Positions 49,173 through 58,033 are shown, counted from the first letter of the stretch. The stretch: 64,000 bases of DNA from VRUE01 sp047519745 (GCA_047519745.1 JAPVSJ010000074.1:1-64000); one strand, 5' to 3'. The notes: a model not told the origin generated them from the sequence alone. Translations and numbers: made by a program.

Positions 49173-51488
49173 TCAGGCCGCTCGGGAAGGAGCTTGCCTG
49201 CTCGCCGCGGGCTCGGCGAGGGCGCGCCGGTAGCCGTTGCCGAGCTGCTCCATCGCCCGCTCCCAGGAACGGGTCGCAGTCATCGTCCGCGCCGCCTCGC
49301 CGAGCCGGTGGCGCAGCGTCGCCGAAGCGGCGAGCTGCAGGACCGCCCCGGCCAGGTGGTCGGCGTCGGGGCGGCAGAGGATGCCGGTGTGGCGGTTCTC
49401 GATCAGCGCCGCCGGGCCGCCCTCGCCGACGGCGACGACCGGCAGGCCGCTGGCGCCGGCCTCCAGCACCACCTGGCCGTAGGTGTCGGTACGCGAGCAG
49501 AAGAGGAGGAGGTCGGAGCTGGCGTAGGCGCGAGCGAGGTCCTCGCCCTCGAGCCAGCCGAGAAAGGTCGCGTGCTCGCCGAGGCGGGCGCGCAGCTCGC
49601 CCTCCTCGGGACCGCCGCCCGCCAGCAGCAGGTGCAGGCGCGGCTCGACCACGCGCGCCCGGCGGAAGCTCTCGGCGAGCAGGTCGACGCCCTTCTCGCG
49701 GGTGAGACGACCGGCGTAGAGGACGCGCAGCTCACCCGGGAAGGCGCTCCGCTCGGCCTTCTCGGGGCTGAAGCGGTCGGTGTCGACCCCGCGCTCCCAG
49801 CGGTCGATGCGTCCCTCGGCGGCACCGAGGCCGAGCAGCGAGCGGTCGGCTGCCGGACTCGGCGAGAGGACGCGTGAGGGTGCCGTGTAGAAGGCGCCGA
49901 GGGCGGCCCTCGAGATCGCCTCGACCCCGCCGTCGCCACTGCGCACGCTGGCATAGACGGCGAGCTCGGTGTGATAGCTGGCGAGCAGCGGCGTCGCGGA
50001 GATCCGGCTGAGCAGCGAGGCGGCGACGCCAGCCGGACCCGGCGCGGTGACGTGGACCAGGTCGTAGCGGCCCTCGGCGAGCGTCTCGGCCAGATCCGGC
50101 AGGCCGGGGACCCCGAGGGTCATCCCCTCGTAGAAGGGAACCTGCAGCGAGGTCGCGGCGGGCAGCCGCCGATCGACCCCCGGATCGGTGCCGACCACCT
50201 CGACCTCGAAACCCGGCACGCCACGCTCGCGGATCTCCTCGATCGTGCGGGTGACGCCGTGCATTGCCTCGATGCCGTCGGCGATCAGCGCGACCCGGGG
50301 CCGCTCTCCGGAGCGTCCGGCCAGCTTCGCCTTCTCGGTGCCGAGGAAGACCGTCGGCGGGGCGTAGGGAATTGCCGGCAGCAGCGCTTCGAAGACGCCG
50401 CCGACGGCCGCCTGCACGTCACCGCGGGCGATGGCGCCTCCCGCTGTCGCGACCGCCTCGCGCAGGCGGCGGTCGTGGACGCGGCGGGCGCGGCGATAGA
50501 GATCGGCGTGCGAGAACTCCTCCGATTGCAGACGGTCGATCAGCTCGCGGCCGCGCTGCTCGACGCAGATCGAGCCCAGCCAGGCGTCGAGCAGCGCACG
50601 GGCGTCGTCGGGGCCGATGTCGGCGGCCATCGCCCCTTCGCGCGCGCCGCCCTCGCCGACCACGCGCTGGGCGATCTTCAACACCGCGGCTGGATCGGGC
50701 GCTGTCGGCTTTTCGGGTGCTCTGGCCCCTACAAAGCCGACAGCGGGCTCGGAGGCATCCCCGTGGTCCGGGATGACGAGCGCCCGGGTCACCAGGGCCA
50801 TCGCGGCGTGGGCCCACTTGGCGGCGCTGCCCTGCTCGCCGCCCGCCGCGGCATCGCCGGCGCGCATCCGGGCGAGAAACTCTTCCGGCGTGGAGGCGGC
50901 GCGCACCTCGGTGTAGGTGCGGCCGATGTCGACGCCGGCGTGATCGTCGGAGCCGCCGATCCCCGTGCTGCCGTTGGTCTCGACGTAGACCAGCGCGGGC
51001 ATGTTGAGCTCCGCGGCGCGCGAGCCGTTGCGCACCTCCCAGATCGGGAAGAGCTCGGCGAGGCGGCGGCGGTGGCGCGGCGTCAACGGCGCCGCGACGT
51101 TGTAGAAGGGATGCGCGAGGGCGCAGGCGATCTCCCCCTCGTGAAGGTATGCGGCGCAGGCCTCGACGTCGCCGGCGTGTGCCTGCAGCCACTCATGGTC
51201 CCCGGGATCGATCCCGTAACAGAGGATGTGCACCGCCTGGGGCTCGCCGCCGAAGCGAGCGGTCAGCTCCTCGGAGACGAAGCAGTCGGGACGGTCGGCC
51301 AACTCGAGGCAGCCGTCGATCGTGTCGTGGTCGGTGATCGTGACGAAGGCCATCCCCCGTCGCTTGGCCAGCGCGTAGACCTCCTCGGGGGGCGTCGCGC
51401 ACTCGGGCAGCCCGAGGGAACGCTGGACGCCGAGCCGCGAAAGCTGCGAGGCGGTGGAGTGGCAGTGCATGTCTACTCGGGAAGTCAT
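49173..51488 (-). CDS. PHP phosphoesterase - GT4 glycosyltransferase fusion
   Basis: A 771-residue two-domain protein. Residues ~1-215 are a PHP domain: VDMHCHSTASQLS, FVTITDHDTIDGCLELADRP, ALAHPFYN and GGSDDHAG supply the metal ligands. Residues ~390-760 are a GT-B family 4 glycosyltransferase: RVALIADGIEAMHGVTRTIE, SYHTELAVYA, LRVLYAGRLTREKGVDLLAE and the Glu-containing TDTYGQVVLEAGASGLPVVA. A helical linker of ~175 residues joins them. AGGAAGG precedes the ATG. Its position between CHAD genes and ppk suggests a role in phosphate stress, for example making a phosphate-free glycolipid; this is inference. Confidence 0.87.
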   Translation of the reverse strand: MTSRVDMHCHSTASQLSRLGVQRSLGLPECATPPEEVYALAKRRGMAFVTITDHDTIDGCLELADRPDCFVSEELTARFGGEPQAVHILCYGIDPGDHEWLQAHAGDVEACAAYLHEGEIACALAHPFYNVAAPLTPRHRRRLAELFPIWEVRNGSRAAELNMPALVYVETNGSTGIGGSDDHAGVDIGRTYTEVRAASTPEEFLARMRAGDAAAGGEQGSAAKWAHAAMALVTRALVIPDHGDASEPAVGFVGARAPEKPTAPDPAAVLKIAQRVVGEGGAREGAMAADIGPDDARALLDAWLGSICVEQRGRELIDRLQSEEFSHADLYRRARRVHDRRLREAVATAGGAIARGDVQAAVGGVFEALLPAIPYAPPTVFLGTEKAKLAGRSGERPRVALIADGIEAMHGVTRTIEEIRERGVPGFEVEVVGTDPGVDRRLPAATSLQVPFYEGMTLGVPGLPDLAETLAEGRYDLVHVTAPGPAGVAASLLSRISATPLLASYHTELAVYASVRSGDGGVEAISRAALGAFYTAPSRVLSPSPAADRSLLGLGAAEGRIDRWERGVDTDRFSPEKAERSAFPGELRVLYAGRLTREKGVDLLAESFRRARVVEPRLHLLLAGGGPEEGELRARLGEHATFLGWLEGEDLARAYASSDLLLFCSRTDTYGQVVLEAGASGLPVVAVGEGGPAALIENRHTGILCRPDADHLAGAVLQLAASATLRHRLGEAARTMTATRSWERAMEQLGNGYRRALAEPAASRQAPSRAA
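50700..50745. repeat. 13-bp inverted repeat in the PHP-GT linker
   Basis: Arms 50700-50712 and 50733-50745 are perfectly complementary with a 20-nt loop, inside the coding region between the PHP and glycosyltransferase domains. It resembles the intergenic hairpins elsewhere in this window. Confidence 0.5.
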
Positions 51489-51502
51489 CGGTGCCTTCCT
51501 CT

Positions 51503-51946
51503 CTATCTATCGTTCAGGTCACCTCCAGATTCGCCCCTGAGCAGGGAAAAAGTGTGAAGAGTCGGTGAAACCGCCTGCCAGAGGTCGGTGAACTGGCGGA
51601 AGAGCAGCTCGCGGCGGGTGCGCAGCAGGGCGCGCAAGGACTCGATGCCCCAGGCCCGGGGCAGCATCACGTCGCAGTCGTGGATCTCGCCGAGCACGCC
51701 CTGCAGGCGCTTGGCGGCATCGCGGGCGGCCTCCGCCTCCGGGCCGAAGCAGGGGCCGGCGATCTCCAGCACGTAACGCAGCCGCTTGGCGGCGATCCGC
51801 ATGTCGTGCTGGGCGGTCGCCGCCGAGGGCTCGAGCGCCGCAGGGGCCAGGGTGAGCAGCTCGTCGAGCCGCGTGCACACGATCCGCTCGGCGTTGGGGC
51901 GCAGCGGCGCCGCCGGGTCGAGGCCCTCCACCTCGCGTGGCTTCAT
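51503..51946 (-). CDS. CHAD domain protein (second of a split pair)
   Basis: A 147-residue CHAD (conserved histidine alpha-helical) protein; these domains bind polyphosphate. AQHDMRIAAKRLRYVLEIAG carries the conserved His and basic helix, and AAKRLQGVLGEIHDCDVM the second. It begins MKPREVEGL, overlapping the preceding CHAD gene by 4 nt. Canonical CHAD proteins hold both halves in one chain; here two consecutive genes each carry one half-like unit. Confidence 0.87.
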   Translation of the reverse strand: MKPREVEGLDPAAPLRPNAERIVCTRLDELLTLAPAALEPSAATAQHDMRIAAKRLRYVLEIAGPCFGPEAEAARDAAKRLQGVLGEIHDCDVMLPRAWGIESLRALLRTRRELLFRQFTDLWQAVSPTLHTFSLLRGESGGDLNDR

Positions 51947-52419
51947 GCCTTGGCCGCCTTGACCAGCTCGAGCAGACGGCGGCGCAGCTTCTTCAGGCGC
52001 TTGGCGGCAAGCAAGGGGGCCAGATCGTCGTTCGCCTGCCGTTGCTCCTGGCGCAGGCGCGCGATCAACGCTTCGGTAGCCGCATGGTCAACCTCGGGCG
52101 CCTCGGCGGCGAACCCGTTCAGGAACTCGATAGCGACGTCGCGATCGCGCCGCTCGCCGAGCGCGTCGGCCAGCGCCTTGACCCGCTTCAGCGCCTTGCG
52201 ATGCCGCTTCGCCGGAAAGGCCGGCGCAAACACCTCGAGCGCCGCCCGCAACCGCCGCGTGGCCACCCGCATGTCATGAAGGGGCTCGATGTCATCCATA
52301 TTGAGAACCCCATCCGAGTGCTCGAAAACCTCGGCAGAACGCACCGCGACGACCCGCTTCGCCGAAGCAGAGAACGTCTCCTCACAATCGAACCCCGGAA
52401 CCTCTCGTGCACGCGCCAC
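51943..52419 (-). CDS. CHAD domain protein (first of a split pair)
   Basis: A 158-residue CHAD protein starting at GTG 52419. EPLHDMRVATRRLRAALEVF contains the conserved His-Asp-Met-Arg and basic face, and VKALADALGERRDRDVAIEF the second signature. The C-terminal helix is very basic (KRLKKLRRRLLELVKAAKA), fitting polyphosphate binding. It lies 14 nt after ppx and couples to the second CHAD gene through ATGA. Confidence 0.87.
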   Translation of the reverse strand: MARAREVPGFDCEETFSASAKRVVAVRSAEVFEHSDGVLNMDDIEPLHDMRVATRRLRAALEVFAPAFPAKRHRKALKRVKALADALGERRDRDVAIEFLNGFAAEAPEVDHAATEALIARLRQEQRQANDDLAPLLAAKRLKKLRRRLLELVKAAKA

Positions 52420-52433
52420 GCACTCAGGCTAGA

Positions 52434-53342
52434 TCACGCCGCCAACCGCTCCGGCGAAGAGCCATTGGCGTTGCCGTTGAGCTGCGCGAGGACGACGCCC
52501 TCGCGCAGGCCCCCCTTGCCGATCTGCAAAGGCTGCCCGAGCAGCTCGGAGAGTTTCTCCAGCAGCAGCACCCCGGTGGCGAGGATGCGGACTCGCTGGG
52601 GGTCGAGCTCGAAGCGACGCGCGACGTCGGCGGCGGGGTCGCTGCAGAGGACGCGCACCCCCCGCTCCAGCGTCTCGTACTCGAGCACCGCGCCGACCAG
52701 GCGACGCAGCGAGGTCGCACTGCCGCCGACCGCGACGGCCTGCGTGGGCTGCTCGATCTCGACACCGGCGAAGATGTCGTCGATGCGGTCACGGACCTTG
52801 CGGATCTCCGACGCCGATGGCGGGTCGGACGCGATCAGCTCGTCGGCCAGGACGCCGGAGCCGACGCGCCAAGAACGGACCTCCTTCACACCGCCCGCGA
52901 CGGTGCCGAGAATGACCTCGGAGGAGCCGCCGCCGACGTCGACGACGCCGACCAGCCCGTCGACCGGGTGGCCGAGCGTCTTGGTCGCGCCGATGAAGGA
53001 GAGCCGTCCCTCCTCCTGCTCGGAGAGGATCTCGACCGGGACGCCGGCGTCGTCGCCGATCTGCTTGGCGACGGTGGCGCCGTTGCTCGCTTCGCGCACC
53101 GCGGCGGTCGCCACCGCGCGGATCGTCTCGGCGCCGAGCTCACGGGCGAGGCGCACCTGGGTCGCCACCACCTCGCCGACCTCATGGGCCTTCTCGGCGG
53201 GAATCGCCCCCGAATCGCGGATCGCCTTGTTGATCCGCGTATAGGCGCGCTGCTCCATCACCTTCCGCAACTGCCCATCGCCCGGCTCGGCAACGAGCAG
53301 GCGCGTCGTGTTGGACCCAATATCTATGGCGGCGCAGAGCAT
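52434..53342 (-). CDS. ppx: Exopolyphosphatase / pppGpp phosphatase family
   Basis: A 302-residue Ppx/GppA-type phosphatase with the ASKHA fold. AAIDIGSNTTRLLVAE is phosphate-1, ATAAVREASNGATVAKQIG and EEGRLSFIGATKTL follow, VVDVGGGSSEVILG is phosphate-2, and AVGGSATSLRRLV the adenosine-type motif. It lacks the C-terminal HD domain of the long Ppx form. It degrades polyphosphate or pppGpp; the cluster with ppk favours polyphosphate. ATG 53342 begins the conserved first strand; a longer upstream frame overlaps phoU and is unlikely. Confidence 0.93.
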   Translation of the reverse strand: MLCAAIDIGSNTTRLLVAEPGDGQLRKVMEQRAYTRINKAIRDSGAIPAEKAHEVGEVVATQVRLARELGAETIRAVATAAVREASNGATVAKQIGDDAGVPVEILSEQEEGRLSFIGATKTLGHPVDGLVGVVDVGGGSSEVILGTVAGGVKEVRSWRVGSGVLADELIASDPPSASEIRKVRDRIDDIFAGVEIEQPTQAVAVGGSATSLRRLVGAVLEYETLERGVRVLCSDPAADVARRFELDPQRVRILATGVLLLEKLSELLGQPLQIGKGGLREGVVLAQLNGNANGSSPERLAA

Positions 53343-53395
53343 CCGGGACTCACCACCATGTTCCCAGACAGCTCGGATCGTCAACCGGGAAATGC

Positions 53396-54085
53396 CTACG
53401 CGCTCGGATGCGACGCGTCCTCGAACTCCCTGAAGAGACCCGTGACGACGAAGGCGACCTGCTCGCCGATGTCCACCGCGTTGTCGCCGACCCGCTCGAT
53501 CGCGCGCGCCGCGAGCAGCATCGTCATCGCCCACTCGCGACGGTCGGGGTCGTCGCCGATCTCGAGCGCGAGGCCGAAGCATTCGCGGTTGAGGTTGTCG
53601 ACAACGTCGTCCTGGCGGACCAGGTCGCGCGCCATCTCGACGTTGCGGTCCTCGAAGGCCCGCTTGGACTGGCTGATCAGCGTGCGGGTCTGCTTGCCCA
53701 TCGCGAGGATCAGCCGCACCATCTCCTCGTCGGCCGGCGGCTCGTTGCCGCTCAGCGGGATCACCTTGCAGATGTTCACGCACTGGTCGCCCATCCGCTC
53801 GACGTTCTTCAGCACGTGCAGGAGCGCCGAGATCAGGCGCAGGTCGGTCGCCACCGGCGACTGAGTCGCGAGCAGCGTGATCAACGCCTGGTGCACCTCG
53901 AGGTAGCGGCCGTCGATGCGGTCGTCGTCGGCGATCACGAGCTGGGCCAGCTCGACGTCCTGGTGCTCGACCGCCTCCAGCGTGCGCTCCAGCGCCGCGC
54001 TGACCAGGTCGAGCCCGCCGAGCGCGCTCGCCTCGAGCGCCTCCAGGTCCTCCTGGTACTGGCTGCGGGTTTCGCCAGCCATCAA
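53396..54085 (-). CDS. phoU: Phosphate-specific transport regulator PhoU
   Basis: A 229-residue cytoplasmic dimer that links PstB transport activity to the phosphate two-component system. Two three-helix bundles with metal-binding motifs are visible: IADDDRIDGRYLEVHQALI, LLHVLKNVERMGDQCVNICK in repeat 1 and VRQDDVVDNLNRECF, LLAARAIERVGDNAVDIGEQ in repeat 2. It overlaps the pstB stop by 4 nt, the standard last gene of pst operons. Confidence 0.96.
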   Translation of the reverse strand: MMAGETRSQYQEDLEALEASALGGLDLVSAALERTLEAVEHQDVELAQLVIADDDRIDGRYLEVHQALITLLATQSPVATDLRLISALLHVLKNVERMGDQCVNICKVIPLSGNEPPADEEMVRLILAMGKQTRTLISQSKRAFEDRNVEMARDLVRQDDVVDNLNRECFGLALEIGDDPDRREWAMTMLLAARAIERVGDNAVDIGEQVAFVVTGLFREFEDASHPSA

Positions 54086-54984
54086 CCGAACTTTCCGGTC
54101 ACGTACTGCTCGGTGCGCTCGTCGTCGGGATTGGTGAAGAGCTTGTCCGTGGCGCCCACCTCGACCAGCTCGCCGTCGAGCATGAAGACCGTCGTGTCGG
54201 CGACCCGCGCCGCCTGCTGCATGTTGTGGGTGACGATGACGATCGTCACCCGCTGCTTGAGCTCGGCGATCAGCTCCTCGATCCGCAGCGTCGCGACCGG
54301 GTCGAGCGCCGAGCAGGGCTCGTCCATCAGCATCACCTCGGGGTCGACCGCGAGCGCCCGGGCGATGCAGAGGCGCTGCTGCTGGCCGCCGGAAAGTCCG
54401 ACGCCGGGTGCCTTGAGCCGATCCTTGACCTCGTCCCAGAGGCCAGCCCCGACCAGGGCTTCGCGGCCGCGGTCCTCGAGCTCGCCGCGCGAGGCGCCGG
54501 TCAGGCGCAGGCCCGCGGTGACGTTGTCGATCACCGACATGGTCGGGAATGGGTTGGGCTTCTGGAAGACCATCCCGACCGAGCGCCGCACGGCGACGAT
54601 GTCGATGCGGGGGTCGTAGAGGTCGAGGCCGTCGAGCAGGACCTGTCCCTCCGACCGCGCCCCGGCAATCTCCTCGTGCATGCGGTTGATGCAGCGCACC
54701 ATCGTCGACTTGCCGCAGCCGGACGGGCCGATGATCGCCGTCACCTTGGCCGAGTCGAAGCCGAGGCTGACGCCGCGCACGGCGTGGTTGGAGCCGTAGT
54801 AGGCGTTGAGGTCGCGCAGCTCGACGTTGCCGACCTCGCGGCTGCGCTTGGCCACCCTCGCCTCGGGCTCGCCGGGCACGGAGACCAGCGGGTGGGCGCG
54901 GCCGAGGCCGGTTCTGGGGTCTGCCTGCTGCTCTGGGTTCTGCTCGGTCACGGTCGGGCTCTCAATCGGGTGTCTGATGTCCAT
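54082..54984 (-). CDS. pstB: Phosphate ABC transporter ATP-binding protein
   Basis: ATPase that powers high-affinity phosphate import, 300 residues. IIGPSGCGKSTMVRCINRMH is Walker A, GMVFQKPNPFPTMSVIDNV the Pst-specific Q-loop, GVGLSGGQQQRLCIARAL the signature, VMLMDEPCSALDPVATLRIE Walker B and THNMQQAARVAD the switch. An unusual ~45-residue hydrophilic extension precedes the core (PIESPTVTEQNPEQQADPRT); an internal start nearer VELRDLNAYYG is possible but no better ribosome site is seen. Confidence 0.96.
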   Translation of the reverse strand: MDIRHPIESPTVTEQNPEQQADPRTGLGRAHPLVSVPGEPEARVAKRSREVGNVELRDLNAYYGSNHAVRGVSLGFDSAKVTAIIGPSGCGKSTMVRCINRMHEEIAGARSEGQVLLDGLDLYDPRIDIVAVRRSVGMVFQKPNPFPTMSVIDNVTAGLRLTGASRGELEDRGREALVGAGLWDEVKDRLKAPGVGLSGGQQQRLCIARALAVDPEVMLMDEPCSALDPVATLRIEELIAELKQRVTIVIVTHNMQQAARVADTTVFMLDGELVEVGATDKLFTNPDDERTEQYVTGKFG

Positions 54985-55006
54985 CCTAGGACTCCTCGGG
55001 TGGGGG

Positions 55007-55891
55007 TCAGGCTCCCATGCGCTTGCGGGAGCGGGCGTAGAAGGCGCGGGCGACGATGTTGAGGACGAGCACGAAGGCGATCAGGATCAGCGCCGCCGCC
55101 CAGGCCTGGGTGTGCGCCTCCGGGCTGGGGGACTCGGAGGCCTGGAAGATGAAGATCGGGATCGAGGCCAGGGCTTCGCCGGGTTCGGTGAGCACGCCGG
55201 GGGCAAAGATCGAGGAGAGCAGGATCAGCGGCGCGGTCTCCCCCGCCACTCTGGCGACAGCGAGCAGGGCGCCGGTCAGCAGGCCGCCGGCGGCGGTCGG
55301 CAGGGTCACCCGCACGGTCGCGCGCCAGGGCGCGATGCCGAGCGCGTGGGCGGCCTCCTTGAGCGTCGCCGGGACCAGGCTGAGCACCTCCTGGGCGGTG
55401 CGGGCGACGATCGGCAGCATCACGATCGCCAGCGCCACGGAGGCGGCGAAGCCGCTCTGCTGCTTGCCCGCGACCAGGAGGCCGTAGACGAAGATGCCGG
55501 TGATGATCGTCGGCACGCCGTTGAGCACGTCGAGCACGAAGCGGATCGGGTGGGCGATCCGCGCCGGGGCGAACTCGGTGGTGTAGATCGCGACCAGCAG
55601 GCCGACCGGGATCGCCATCAGCGCCGCGAGCCCGACCATGATCGCGCTGCCGACGATCGCGTTGGAGATGCCGCCGCCCGATTCGCCGAACAGCGCCGTC
55701 GGCGTGGTCAGGAAGTGGAGGCTGAGCGCCCCGAGGCCCTTGAGCAGTACCGAGCCGACGACGATCAGCAGCACGGCAACGGCGAGCAGGGCCGCGACCG
55801 TCGAGGCGGCGCCGACGATCGCGCTGACGCGTCTCCGTCGCTTCAAGTTGCCGCGATCGAGCAGCAGCGCATGACCCGCGGGCGCGTTCAC
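55007..55891 (-). CDS. pstA: Phosphate ABC transporter permease PstA
   Basis: Inner-membrane subunit of the phosphate importer, 294 residues with six membrane helices. The Pst-type AIYTTEFAPARIAHPIRFVL segment, GVPTIITGIFVYGLL and the EAA loop ALGIAPWRATVRVTLPTAAG, which contacts PstB, are clear. It overlaps pstC by 4 nt. Confidence 0.96.
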   Translation of the reverse strand: MNAPAGHALLLDRGNLKRRRRVSAIVGAASTVAALLAVAVLLIVVGSVLLKGLGALSLHFLTTPTALFGESGGGISNAIVGSAIMVGLAALMAIPVGLLVAIYTTEFAPARIAHPIRFVLDVLNGVPTIITGIFVYGLLVAGKQQSGFAASVALAIVMLPIVARTAQEVLSLVPATLKEAAHALGIAPWRATVRVTLPTAAGGLLTGALLAVARVAGETAPLILLSSIFAPGVLTEPGEALASIPIFIFQASESPSPEAHTQAWAAALILIAFVLVLNIVARAFYARSRKRMGA

Positions 55892-56877
55892 AGCGCCTCG
55901 ACCTCGGTCGGCGTCATGTCGACGTCCTTCAGCGAGCCGCGCTGGACGATGACGCGGGCGATGACGTTGACGAGGATCGCGAAGACCAGCAGGATCAGGC
56001 CCAGATAGGCCAGGGACGACTTGAACAGCTCTCCCGGCGCGCCCTGGAACTGGGAGGCGATCTGCGCGGCCAGGGTGCCGCCGGTATGGAAGAGGGAGAC
56101 ATTGATCCCGGTGGCGCCGCCGATCACCTGGGCGACGGCGATCGCCTCGCCGATCGCCCGGCCGAGGCCGAGGATCGTGGCGCCGACGATGCCGGCGCGC
56201 GAGTAGGGCAGGACGACCTGGCGGATCATCTCCCAGCGGGTCGCGCCGAGCGCGTAGGAGCCCTCCTTGAGGTCCCCCGGCACGGTCTCGAAGACCTCGC
56301 GGGTGACGCTGGTGATGATCGGCGTGATCATGATCGTCAGGATCAGCGCCGCGGTCAGGTAGCCGAAGGCCGAAGGGTCGCCGCTGAAGATCGGCAGGAA
56401 GCCGAGCACGCTCTGCAGCGCCGGCTCGATCGTGTCGTGCATAACGGGCCCGAGGACGAGGATCCCCCAGAGCCCGAGGATGACCGTGGGGATCGCGGCA
56501 AGCATGTCGACCAGAGTCGCCACCGGGCGTCGCAGCCGCGGCGGCGCGAGCTCGGTCAGGTAGATCGAGATCGCGATCGAGAGCGGCGCGGCGAAGAGCA
56601 GCGCGATCGCCGAGGTCACCACCGTCCCGTAGAGGAACGGCGCCGCGCCAAAGGTCTCCGTGACCGGGTTCCAGTCGTTGGTGGTGACGAAGCCGAGCCC
56701 GAAGGCGGAGATCGCCGGGCGCGAGAGGTCGACCACCTCGTAGACGATCCCGGCGATGACGAGCACGACGAGCGCTGCTGCGAGGCCGGAGAGGCCTCGC
56801 AGCAGCGGGTCGCCGATTCGATCGGTGCGGTTGCGCCGGGCCCGTAGAACAGGGTTCTCGAGGGCGCCGGCCTCCAT
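55888..56877 (-). CDS. pstC: Phosphate ABC transporter permease PstC
   Basis: Second membrane subunit of the phosphate importer, 329 residues. FGAAPFLYGTVVTSAIALLF, SIYLTELAPPRLRRPVATLV, AAIPTVILGLWGILVLGPVM and the EAA loop SYALGATRWEMIRQVVLPYS match PstC. It starts just after pstS (1 nt gap) and overlaps pstA, forming one operon. Confidence 0.96.
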   Translation of the reverse strand: MEAGALENPVLRARRNRTDRIGDPLLRGLSGLAAALVVLVIAGIVYEVVDLSRPAISAFGLGFVTTNDWNPVTETFGAAPFLYGTVVTSAIALLFAAPLSIAISIYLTELAPPRLRRPVATLVDMLAAIPTVILGLWGILVLGPVMHDTIEPALQSVLGFLPIFSGDPSAFGYLTAALILTIMITPIITSVTREVFETVPGDLKEGSYALGATRWEMIRQVVLPYSRAGIVGATILGLGRAIGEAIAVAQVIGGATGINVSLFHTGGTLAAQIASQFQGAPGELFKSSLAYLGLILLVFAILVNVIARVIVQRGSLKDVDMTPTEVEAL

Positions 56878-56878
56878 C

Positions 56879-57919
56879 TCAGCTGCCGATTTCGGCGATC
56901 GCCTTCTTGTCGGCGGCGACGACCTGCTTCGGCAGCGGCGCGAAGTCGAGGTCGGGGCCGAATTCCTGGCCGGGGCCGATCGCGTAGGTGATGAACTTCT
57001 TCAGCGCTTCGGCCTTTTCGCTTTCAAGCGGCGCGATCACGTAGGTATAGGTCGAGATCGGGAACGCTTCCTTGGCCGACGCCGGCAGATCGGCGAGCGA
57101 GATTTCGTTGTTGGGGCCGATCTTGCTCACCGCGTCCGCCGCGGCTTCGACGCTTTCCACGTTCGGTTCGGGGAAGTTCCCGGCGGAGTTTTCGACCAGC
57201 GGCATGCTGAGTTCGTTGGAGAGGGCGTAGGCGAGGCCAACGTAGCCGATCGCGCCGTCGGTCTGGGAGATCGCCGCGGAAACTCCGTCATTCTTTTCCG
57301 CGCCGACGCCGGTCGGGAACTTGACCGTGGTCGAGGTGCCCACCTTCGACTTGAATTCGGGGTCGATCGTCGAGAGGTAGTTGGTGAACGCATAGGTGTC
57401 GCCGCTGCCGTCGCTGCGGTAGACCGGCGTGATCTTCGTGCTCGGCAGGCTGGCGCCCGGGTTGAGCTTGGCGATCGCCGGGTCGTCCCAGCTGGTGATG
57501 TTGCCGAGGTAGATGTCGGCGAGGACCTGTCCGCTCAATTTCAGTTTGCTGGGAGCGCCGCTGATGTTGTAGGCGGGCACGGTGCCGCTCAGCGCCCAGG
57601 GAATCTGCACGACGCCGTTGGCTTCTTCGAACTGTTCTTCGGTCAGCGGGGCATCGGAGGCGCCGAAGTCGACGGTGCGAGAGGTGATCTGGTCGATCCC
57701 CCCACCGCTGCCGATCGCGCCATAGGTGACCGTTTCTTCGCTCTTGCCAGCGTAGTCGGACTGCCATTTCGACATCAGCGGGGCCACCAGGGTGCTGCCG
57801 GCGCCGACGAGCGGCGAGCCGGAGGAGCCACTGCTGCTGTCCGAGGACGAGCTGCCGCAGGCGGCAACGCCGATCGTGAGAGCCAGCACCACCACGGCGC
57901 TGAGAAGTCTCTTGGTCAC
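56879..57919 (-). CDS. pstS: Phosphate-binding lipoprotein PstS
   Basis: Extracytoplasmic high-affinity phosphate-binding protein, 346 residues. A lipobox (LTIGVAACG, Cys near 21) and Ser-rich linker precede the binding domain, which begins LVGAGSTLVAPLMSKW. Phosphate ligands are in TYGAIGSGGGIDQI, DFGASDAPLTEEQF and YRSDGSGDTYAFTNYL. GTG 57919 follows AAGGAGAAGCGC. It is preceded by three 11-bp Pho-box-like repeats. All glutamates that I checked are GAA, whereas pstC uses GAG. Confidence 0.97.
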   Translation of the reverse strand: MTKRLLSAVVVLALTIGVAACGSSSSDSSSGSSGSPLVGAGSTLVAPLMSKWQSDYAGKSEETVTYGAIGSGGGIDQITSRTVDFGASDAPLTEEQFEEANGVVQIPWALSGTVPAYNISGAPSKLKLSGQVLADIYLGNITSWDDPAIAKLNPGASLPSTKITPVYRSDGSGDTYAFTNYLSTIDPEFKSKVGTSTTVKFPTGVGAEKNDGVSAAISQTDGAIGYVGLAYALSNELSMPLVENSAGNFPEPNVESVEAAADAVSKIGPNNEISLADLPASAKEAFPISTYTYVIAPLESEKAEALKKFITYAIGPGQEFGPDLDFAPLPKQVVAADKKAIAEIGS

Positions 57920-57985
57920 GCGCTTCTCCTTAGATTGAGTGGTATTGAGGCCACGTTCTCAGCGGCCCGCCGACAGCTTGTTGCC

Positions 57986-58018
57986 TGCCTGTAACGAAGA
58001 TGTGAAAAAGATGTAAAC
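57986..58018 (-). promoter_or_regulatory. Pho-box-like direct repeats upstream of pstS
   Basis: On the minus strand three 11-bp units follow each other: GTTTACATCTT (58018-58008), TTTCACATCTT (58007-57997) and CGTTACAGGCA (57996-57986). A TTnACA-like core at 11-bp spacing is the typical PhoB/PhoP operator format. The site lies 67 nt before the pstS GTG and just after the response-regulator stop. Confidence 0.7.
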
Positions 58019-58033
58019 GCCGCAGCAGGCGTC

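Noticed and set aside
46423..49233. Long open frame antisense to DUF47 and ppk
   Set aside because: The minus-strand genes have complete conserved motifs, while the antisense translation is Asp/Val/Leu/Gly-rich shadow without recognisable domains. The same holds opposite uvrC (31339-33135).
52434..53783. Longer version of the Ppx protein starting inside phoU
   Set aside because: The extra ~147 residues are antisense-like and overlap phoU; the ASKHA fold starts at the ATG at 53342.
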